Source: Reticulascus tulasneorum (taxonomy: Eukaryota > Ascomycota > Sordariomycetes > Glomerellales > Reticulascaceae). From it: a stretch of DNA of 64,000 nucleotides. This document shows positions 55,901 through 64,000 of this stretch, piece after piece. The position numbers and the translations under genes are program-made. How positions within the stretch are numbered: the stretch's first letter is position 1; each line of letters starts with the position of its first letter. The stretch lies in assembly GCA_001557505.1 (NCBI GenBank), contig LSAX01000004.1, forward strand, positions 2,294,001 through 2,358,000. The letters run 5' to 3'. Under the pieces are notes generated by a model, which did not search any database, was not told where the DNA came from, and saw only the letters and a program-made list of their open reading frames with translations.

Positions 55901-58647
55901 CCATTGAGTTTGGCAGTTGGCCCATCCGAGCTGAAACATATCATGATCCTGCTTTTGCCTGCCTGCCTCTGGGTTGACGTTGCTTCGCGATCCCAGCCGT
56001 CTAGGACTACCTAGCCAAATGACTGATGAATCCAGGAATGGGAGCCTGGCGTTCGTCCGCCGCCATCCCCGCCACCCCACCAGCAGCCCCCCTTGATCAG
56101 CTTTCTTGGAGGCGTGAGAGCTGGAGTTGAGGCTGCGGATACTTCTTATTACTAAACGTTTCCCTCACTGGCCACACCTTGCTTTTTTCTTTTACGGAGT
56201 ACTCTAGGCACTCTCTTAGTACAGACGACCCGGCAGGCATAGGTCCCCCCCGAGCAATACGGGATTATGATGGGAGTGGATTGCAGCGAGAACTAATAAT
56301 AATACGCACTAACACCAAGCAAAGAAGGTCTCTCGACGACATGTCACTGGCTTGGCTCAGTGGTGGCCACGCTTGCCGCCACCAACAAAACAAGCCTGAC
56401 CTGCTCGTTGGGTTCGGCCCATCTAAGTGATACGTTCGATCTGACCAAGACTTTCTGTCCCGCCACGTGAGCCCAAGGTTACCTCGTCCAAGTGCCTTTT
56501 TTGACTTGCATCCCACGCCTGCAGCTGGGGCTCCAGAACTTGTTGGATCCAGATGAGGCCGCTGCCACTGCCACTGGCTGGTGGTGCACAGACGGAGGGT
56601 CCGAATTACCATTCCCGCCGTCTGGTTTGCCGTCGTCATCACCCCCCCCCCCCATGCCTCCACCTAATCCCTGATATTAAGTAGAGGCCGGATAGCATCT
56701 TGGTCCCTTTTTCCTTGACCTTCGCCGCATGAGTCCCGGCCCATTCCAACGAGACCCCGACCCAACAAAGTAATATACGTAGAGTGGTGGCCTATAGGGG
56801 TCCTCGAGACGAGGCGTGTGGTGGGCAGCACGGGATGGAAGAGCCGGCCGCCGTTCGCGTGGATCTCTTCATCAAACGTGGCATCCAGGCATATCTCTAA
56901 TGGGCGGCCCGCTAGGGTTATTTCATGCACAGAAAAGCAAATATTGAGCACGTCCCATGGACAATATTCAAATTCAACCACGGGCTCCGAAATTCGCTTC
57001 TTTGCCCGCCGTCCATGGCCCTCCCTCCCCCCTCCCCTTCTTTTCGTCTGGTTGGAGATATCACCGAATCCTACAGGTGAAAGAAGTAATACGTACGGGG
57101 GTTTGCAGAGAGGGTGGCTTGGTTCCCGGAGGTTCTGTTGCACCGCGTTTCAAGCGCGAGCTCTCTGTACGCCCGAGCCAGGAAGAAGCCTGTATAAATA
57201 AATGGTCGCCGGAAATTGGGCGTTGGCTAAATCTCGGTTCTCCTTCCAGGCTAGCTTTCCTTTCGAATGGGCTCCTTGTGCGCGGGCCAGGTCACCCAAC
57301 GGCCGCCAGCAGGGCCTCTCAAAGAGTCCAATGGGGTGGCCAAGACCCGCAAGCGTGCCGAAAAGTTCCTTGCCAGGTCCGATCATCTGGTCGACTAGAT
57401 CGCTGTCCTTAACCGGAGAGGATCGCTCATAGGCCCCGGGTCAGATCCATCTTTCTGCACGACAGCCTGACCTGACGAACTTTTTTTTTTTTTTTCGTTC
57501 GTTCGGGACGGAGGAGAGAGAGAGAGACAAACGCGGATTACTAGCCTAGCGAAGCGAGGTGCAGGAAAAGGAGCAACGAAAAATAAAAAAAAACTCTCGT
57601 GGTTGTTGGCTTGTGGTTCGTTTGCGCTTCACCAGCGGTCCGATGAGCGATGCAGCCTGCAAGCCAGGCCCAGCCCGCGCAATGACATGTGATTCTAAGG
57701 ACCTGTAGTCTGGTCACACATGTCGACATGGTATCTTTTGCCTAATATCTACGTTTCTGTCGAGGAAGCCCCCTCCCTGGTCCTGTAGCAAATCACCTTT
57801 GTCTTGGAGTGAGACGGCACGGCTCAGCCCACCTTGGCCCATTCGACTGCTCGTTCGATTCGGTGAACTCTCCTTTGGAACCAACATCGCGAGTCCCGGG
57901 AGCTTCGAACGACGCGAACGGCTCGGTGTGTGTTTTGGTCCGTCTGGCGGAGGAATTGATGCTCGCCAGGACCTCCACCAGCCGTCATTCCATTCAGTCA
58001 GAGACACCAGCTGAAAGAGAGTTCAATATCGATGCCATTCTCTGGCCCGTTGTAAACGGGTCTCAGAACTCGAGATGTTTTGTCTGCATATCAAGGTTCC
58101 CGGGCTTATGGAGAGGGGAGAAATCAGGCTATCAAACGTCTAAAACATTGTTCAAGCCATCATGCTCCGTCCATATTAGTGGCGCCTGAGCTTCATTGTG
58201 CTGATTCGAAGCATCCGGCGAAACACCGTCGATGGTGGGCATGTTTGCGCCAATTCTTCATGCCCACGCATGCAATCTTTAATCCCGGGCGTCTATCTAC
58301 ATCGATTCGGAAATTTCGCCATCGCCTCCTCATCGAATCACCATGGGTTGGGAAAGTCCCTTTTGTTGACAAACCACATTTCTCTAGCAGATCCCAGCCC
58401 GGAAGACTCAACCTTGCAAAACGAAGGAAAAAGCAAACTGCTCAACAGCTAATTGAGCTCTGACTGCAGTAGACAAGCTACCAACCTGGACTCGAGTTTT
58501 CTCTTCTTCCCCTCCCATTGGAGCCTTTTCGTCGCCTCCGGGTGCAACTGCTGCAGCCCATCTGCAACTCGCCCATTCCAGCTACCAGTGGCTTTTTTCA
58601 TCTCGTCAAGCCCACCTGTCTAAAGTCGAAACAAGCCCTGAGACCTG

Positions 58648-58672
58648 TGCTCCTGCTCCTGCTCCTGCTCCT
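58648..58672 (+). repeat. (GCTCCT)4 microsatellite
   Basis: Four GCTCCT hexamers followed by G. Non-coding, in the gene-free interval. Confidence 0.85.
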
Positions 58673-61600
58673 GTCGTGATCCCATCTTATCTTATCGCTT
58701 CGGGCACGCCCCTTGGGTATCCGGGCATCCTTCTGAACGGATCATCCCCGGCTCCCCTTCCTGGTCCGCCGAATCTTTTCCCAGTACCTGCCGTCAGTTA
58801 AAGTGCTTGTAATCTGTGTGCTCTGCCTCCAAGTTGCTTACATATTTCCCACCCCTGGACCTGCCAGCCAACAACCGCAGCCTCAACAGAGTCGCACTGC
58901 TCCCTGTACAGTGACGTGGTAGAGAGATGGGCCTTCTCAACAGCACATATCCCCATCCAAAATGTCACCGAGAGGAGATCCGGCGTGAAAGTATGTCTTA
59001 AGCTTGTGGCAGGCTGCGGCCCAAGCTTCAAAGCTACCTTCACCGGTCACCTCGCAGTGGGATTGCATTAATTAGCAGCCACGAATAGTCATGTTTGCAG
59101 CTCCGGATCCTCCCAGAGAAAGGCGATCTCCATCTTATCTCGTGTGTGGGTGTAGTGTACCGTAAATTGCTTGGCCGTGACTTATCAGAATCCCCAGATT
59201 CGCATTCAGGCACTACGACCTCCATCCTTTTCGAATTCACCCTCGAATTCATCCTGTCCCAAGGCGCCCATCCAGCACATGGGGTTCCACTTCGAAAATG
59301 ACTCTAGATCATGACCTAATCCCCATCCCCCCCACCGGCCCCAAGCGTCTGCCTGTCGCACGAATCCCATACCTGCGCCCATTCTCAGAATAGATGGTTG
59401 TGTAACTTTGCTGCTTCATGCGCCGCATGGAATATCTACGTGTAATCAAGCCCAGCCGCTACAAGCCAATCTGATCGGTTGAGGTGGGGTTCTTCCAAAC
59501 GCGCCAAACTTCAGCCAGTGGGCTTGGTCACAAATGACGAGAACCTCACCTCACATGTACATCCCACGCATACAACTACACTATTACGTGCGTGCAGGTA
59601 CATACGGTCATCACCGTAGCACACCACCCTATCATTCTCATGCAGCAACCCTCATCATCTGACGGGAGACCAGACAGTGCTGCTGTTGGTACGAGCGGTG
59701 CCCTTTATAGAAGTCGCCCATGCCATACTGAATAGACCATGACGGTCTACATAATCCGTCCGGCTAACCCGTTGATCTGCTCCTTTCGAGATGGCTTGCA
59801 GAAACCCGTCCGTCTCCCTTGATTTCCCGTCGATAAAGAGCAGAGATCCGCCGAGATCGCCAGTCACCTGGTAATAGAACCCAGTTCGCAATAGTCCCGT
59901 ACCGCAGCGATCAGCCACTTGATGACTGACCTACCCCCTTCGCCATCTGCAAGACAGGATATCACTGCCTAGCCCTTCCACTTTGAGCGAGCTGCAGTAA
60001 TGAACCAGCCATCCAGTTATTCCCAGCGCAGCCTGCGTACTCCGGATCTCTCTTGCTCAGGACGGAAACGTGCAGCTCCAGCTGTTTTTGCTGTTGCTTT
60101 CATTGCACATGCTGTGCGAGTGACCCTACTGAACTCTGTGCTACTCGGAAGCTGATTCGTCGACCTGCATCATCGAACTGAGAAGCTGCCAGCCTCTCGG
60201 AAGCTCGCTTTAGCGTCTCCTCAGCCGGTGGTGGTTGCTCGTAGCTGTGCTTCGGTGTTTCATGTTTTCAAGCGATGCTATTTCTTCTTTGTGCTCAGGT
60301 GCCCCGACTCCTTCGACTGAATCTGGTGCGCCCGAACCCTGTAGTGTGGGATCGATCTTTACTGGGATCCCCTCTGGCCTCGAGTGAGGTGGCAAGCAAA
60401 AGCAATTTTGCTGGAAGCTAAAGCCCGCAATCTTCACTGTCGTTGCTTTCTGGGATCATGATGCGGTTGAGGGACCACCACGTGCTTCGTCATCCTGTGA
60501 TGCCGGAGCTGGCTGCGGACCGGGTTGTCGTGGCACCGCACGGAAGCTTCTGCAATGCATGTAGCTTCATTCCTACCTCGTCCTCCAACGGGATCTGCAG
60601 GAGCTTCCTGGTCTGGTGTCCCTAGCTACGCCACGAGTCTTAAGCTTCCGTCCTAGGAAAGCAGAATGGCATGCCTTGCACCCCAACAATCGGGTAGCAG
60701 ACGTTCCAGGCCGAGATCCTCCTGCCAGGCACCGTGATCGGCCCTGATTCTTCAGGATAGTGGTCTTTTGATGTTTACTTCTCAACGCTTTCGCTCACCG
60801 CTTTAGCGTCCACGGTGTTCGTGCGGCGGTAATTCAACCTCACTTTTGTAATTGCATGTGAAAGTTGCCTTCACCGCCAGTTGCAGAGGTTCAACCTAAG
60901 CTGGCTGGACACGAATACCACATTAGAATGCAAAGTAAATCCTTAATCTTAAAAGTGTAGTGCTATCCTGGTCTTCTCTCAGCTTCTAGTTGACTTGACA
61001 TAAGTTCGAACTCACTCAAGAGCACTAGTACGCACGGTCATCCGGTTGTAAGCCAGAAGAAACATATTATTGTGATGAAGACAATCCAACGGTTTGAAAG
61101 ATTACGGCCATCTCAACCCGGAAATGTCGCCACGATGGGTATGGTCAAGCGCAAGATGGTTCAAATACGCTGTTTCGAAAGCACAGCTCGTTCTGCTTTG
61201 AGAAAGGCATGACTTACTAGCTTTGCTTCTATCGGGGCTATGCTTGAGTACCAAGACATACTGGTTGAATCGTCTAGCTTCGCTCCATTAAGACTTGGCT
61301 GGAGTGCAAAGAAGTGGCTGAGCAGATGTTGGAAATGGGATGCATCGTCAGTTAAGAAGGCGAGGTCATGAGATCCACCGAACGTCAACAGATCAAGCCT
61401 CCCGTGAAGACAGACCACGCGTTTCGTTTCTTCCACAACAGCTAACTTGTCGCAAGTAGTTGCTCTTTGCGATGTTTATACAGGCATTGGGAATCTGGTC
61501 TCTGAGCTACAGAATATAACTGCCTAGAAAGGAGGCTCAGGTTGTTCATCTATCATAATGTAGTCTGCAAACCAGGTAGACTTTCAACCACAAGGAGTAA

Positions 61601-62429
61601 CCTCAGCTAGCCGGCAGCGAAGACGCACGGGGAGAGTATATATGTTCAATAGTGCCGGCCAGCCACTGTTGGACCCATCCCCTTGCTTAACGCGGGCTTC
61701 GCATTGACTTCTAAACATTCAACTTGTACAAGTCGCTATTCTCATGTCTACTCTACTACCATACTCTGCCGGGCCAGTACTGATGCCTCCAGTAACCCAG
61801 ACGCTTCAGCACTTCCTGGAGTACTTAGAGTACGGTGGGATACCATATCCTGAAGGATAACGAGATCCGGGTGGGATATATAAGACTCGACAATCTAGAG
61901 ATAGCCAGCTAGAGTCGGACTGGATCGCTCGATTCCATTTTCCTGGGATTCACAACCCGTTTAGTGGCACAATCCACCCCGGGAACTAGCAATAGCTTGT
62001 TTCGCGCGCATCCTCAGATAAGATACCATTCTTCAAGGGTTCTGATGCAATGAGTCTCTTGCATATCTTGGCGGGTTTCCGGACACAATTTGACATGTGT
62101 CGTTTGTACTGCTGCAGATTGTATCATCTTCGCGAGTCATAGGCAAGTAAGACAGCGCATGTTATATCACTCCGAGGGATCGCTTGCACCATTCATTAGA
62201 CACCCGGATCTGTAAAGTTATCACATAAGAAATATCGACTCTTGCTATGCCTGCCGAATCAACCCAAGAACCCCCAAGTTTGTATGATACAGATGAGGGC
62301 CATTATCCCAAATGCAGCAGCTGTCCGTTTGGCGAGCGCCGCATGAACCCAACTATGTTTCCAGCGCGGAGATGGCCTTCCAGCCAGGATCGCCCCCCGC
62401 GCCACCTCTCCTCACTTGACCCCAAACCC

Positions 62430-63125
62430 TTATAGAGAAAGGTTATAAGAGTACTCGTCCTCCATATTCTGGCTAATCCAAAGCACAACCGAGCTACGAC
62501 CGTTAGCACTCTACTCTCCATACGCACCAACTCATACAGCGACAGGGGAGAACTCACCTGAGCCCGATCAACGCATTCGCAACCACATTCTCAATGCCCA
62601 TGCCCAGCGCCGGCATCTGCACGCCCTGGACGACGAACTTGAGCACGAAAACAGTCACACCGCCAGCCATGCCGCCAGCCAGCGCCGCAAAGCCGAGGAA
62701 CAGTACCACGCGCGCCTTCCAGGCCACCCCGTTGCCGCTGTACGAGAAGCTGTCGGCCGACAGCCTCGCCTTCTCGACCGAGTTGATGATCAACATGCCC
62801 AGCGACGAGAAGATCAGCGGCAGCCAGTCGACGAAGTTGACGTGCGTGTCCGAGCCGTTGCGCGCGCTCTTGGACCACACCGCGCTGTCGAGCATGACGT
62901 AAAAGGCGATGGAAAACTACGGATCGGGAGAGGTTAGCTGAAGGTCCGGTTTGAAGAGCATTGGTCCTGGGGGTTAGGTATGGGAGCGGATGCTGCAGCT
63001 GGGCATCAGGTTGAAGCGGGAGGGGAGCTCACCAGTGCGCCGGCACCGTAAACGTGTGCGTTGCGAGCCCAGGCGCTGTTAAGCCATTCCGGCTTGCGAA
63101 ACTTCCAGAGACGTTCCTCCTCCAT
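62430..63125 (-). CDS. VPS68: Vps68 / TMEM50-family membrane protein
   Basis: Exons 63125-63033, 62916-62558 and 62493-62430 give 171 residues. The start MEEERLWKFRKPEWLNSAWA leads into four membrane segments: VYGAGALFSIAFYVMLDSAV, WLPLIFSSLGMLIINSVE, VVLFLGFAALAGGMAGGVTV, and NVVANALIGLSSVVLWISQN at the end. HVNFVDWLP, SADSFSYSGNGVAWKARV and the C-terminal MEDEYSYNLSL are hallmarks of UPF0220. Yeast Vps68 is a vacuolar/endosomal protein needed for vacuolar protein sorting and acts with Vps55 and ESCRT-III. The third exon is needed for the conserved end. An open frame extends upstream of 63125 but is Pro/Arg-rich and outside the family. Confidence 0.94.
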
Positions 63126-64000
63126 CTTTACGGTGATTCGGAAGTCGTAGATTAGCTGAGAGGAGCTGCCCGAAGCTCCGGAATCCAATATTCGATCTGG
63201 AGGCTGTAGAAAAGATGCAGCGGACGCAGTAGGCGGGTCGCGGTCGGGTGGTTCGTGAGTCTGTCGTGGTCTAGGTCGAGGTTCGGGACGAGGAGGCTGA
63301 GAGATGACGAACCCCAAACGGTTGTCGCCTTGAGCCTGGTCCGTGCGAAAGCTTCACGACTTCTTGAGTCACGTGCTGGATTTGATGCGCTGTGATTGGC
63401 TGACGGTTGAACACTGGATGTCGACATCACGATGCTTCAAGTATTGGTGAGTTGGCGGTAAATGATCGAAGAAAGGTGCAGGGGAGTAACGCGGATTCTG
63501 TAATTGTACATAAATTTGCCCAAGTTCCTTGAGAGAACTTTGTAGATACCCTAGAAAGCCTCACAACCAAGCTACGATCTTCGAGTGTCGTGTCGTGTCG
63601 CTTCTCTCTCTATGAGGCATGGTTTCTCACATTTTGATGAAATTGTTCAAGTGAAGAGACCTGAATTTACTGAGGCGACGCTCTCGAAGCATGTAGGAAT
63701 ACCCGTAAACAAGGAAGTGTGGTACTCCAGCTACGGGGGCACACGAATGATTCAGAAAGTCAAGGGCTCCAAAGCGTCCTGTATTCACGAACTAATCATA
63801 TGCGCCATCTAGGGGGCACCCAAAATAAACTAGACAAAAAGGTCTAATGATACAGTGATTAAGGCACACCTGTCATTACCAGCCAGGCGGCCGACCCTCC
63901 CTCCATCCGGGAACTTGTCATCCATTAACCGCCATGCCAGCGCGGCCTAGAGATAGCTCAAGTATGTTGTTTCATGGCTCATGTACGGATGCCACGCGGT
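63126..64000. other. Upstream region of VPS68 to the window end
   Basis: About 0.9 kb. It includes the VPS68 promoter. A 75-codon plus-strand frame (63585-63812) has no recognisable motif and is not called. Sequence at about 63841-63900 vaguely resembles the 5' half of a tRNA but lacks a T arm. Confidence 0.45.

Larger units (their letters stand above)
50623..62429. other. 11.8-kb gene-free interval upstream of GSK3
   Basis: No supportable gene was found over almost 12 kb, although the rest of the window averages one gene per 2-3 kb. Open frames are short, with no motif and no consistent splice pattern. Between 50.65 and 53.4 kb the minus strand is pyrimidine-rich, with many GA/CT, GT, CAG and 4-bp microsatellites; further tracts occur near 56.65 kb (13 C), 57.48 kb (15 T) and 58.65 kb. 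It may be a long GSK3 regulatory and leader region, contain non-coding RNAs, or be decayed sequence. Confidence 0.5.

Noticed and set aside
55646..56080. 144-codon minus-strand frame in the gene-free interval
   Set aside because: Low-complexity, no recognisable domain, and competing frames are open on the other strand.
63585..63812. 75-codon plus-strand frame near the window end
   Set aside because: No family motif and no neighbouring exon; too short to support.
63841..63920. Possible tRNA (D-arm-like sequence GTGATTAAGGCA)
   Set aside because: No T arm with TTCGA, no pairing acceptor stem; at most a degenerate fragment.

Overview
The window is nuclear DNA of a filamentous ascomycete (Pezizomycotina). 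The evidence is short introns of about 45-115 bp with GTRNGY donors and CTAAC-type branch points, compact genes on both strands, a GTPase-free set of housekeeping genes in fungal form (Elp2, Fes1, Tom40, Get4, Cyk3, Sid1, Rai1, Sec8, Ytm1, CBP80, GSK3, Vps68), and a five-intron actin gene. I cannot name the genus from the sequence alone. No virus, transposon, CRISPR array or secondary-metabolite cluster was recognised.

Layout. 0-11 kb: ELP2 (+) converges on a serine-palmitoyltransferase small-subunit gene (-), which is divergent from a mitochondrial GGQ release-factor-like gene (+); actin (-) follows; then FES1 (+), with a perfect four-unit heat shock element upstream, converges on mitochondrial ribosomal protein uL5m/MRPL7 (-). 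12-21 kb: a ubiquitin protease ending in a CaaX box (+), a 6-phosphofructo-2-kinase with a mutated bisphosphatase site (-) and TOM40 (+). 24-26 kb: a secreted, highly charged repeat protein with microexons, the least familiar gene in the window. 27-29 kb: tRNA-Gly(CCC), GET4 and a small unrecognised gene. 29-37 kb: CYK3 (-) and a SID1-type germinal-centre kinase (+), two cytokinesis genes sharing one promoter region. 37-51 kb: RAI1 (-) and SEC8 (+) diverge, then YTM1, CBP80 and GSK3 all lie on the minus strand. 50.6-62.4 kb: almost 12 kb upstream of GSK3 with no recognisable gene but several microsatellites. 62.4-63.1 kb: VPS68 (-).

Gene models were assembled by hand from splice signals and reading-frame continuity. 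In several genes the longest open frame is misleading: MRPL7 has its apparent stop inside an intron, YTM1 has its real ATG in another frame, and RAI1 has eight exons including one of 8 nt. Thematically the genes cover RNA metabolism (RAI1, CBP80, YTM1, ELP2), mitochondria (TOM40, MRPL7, the GGQ factor), secretion and membranes (SEC8, GET4, VPS68, SPT small subunit), and septation/cytoskeleton (actin, CYK3, SID1). Coordinates of exons are exact readings of the sequence; functions rest on recognised family motifs and were not checked by database search.
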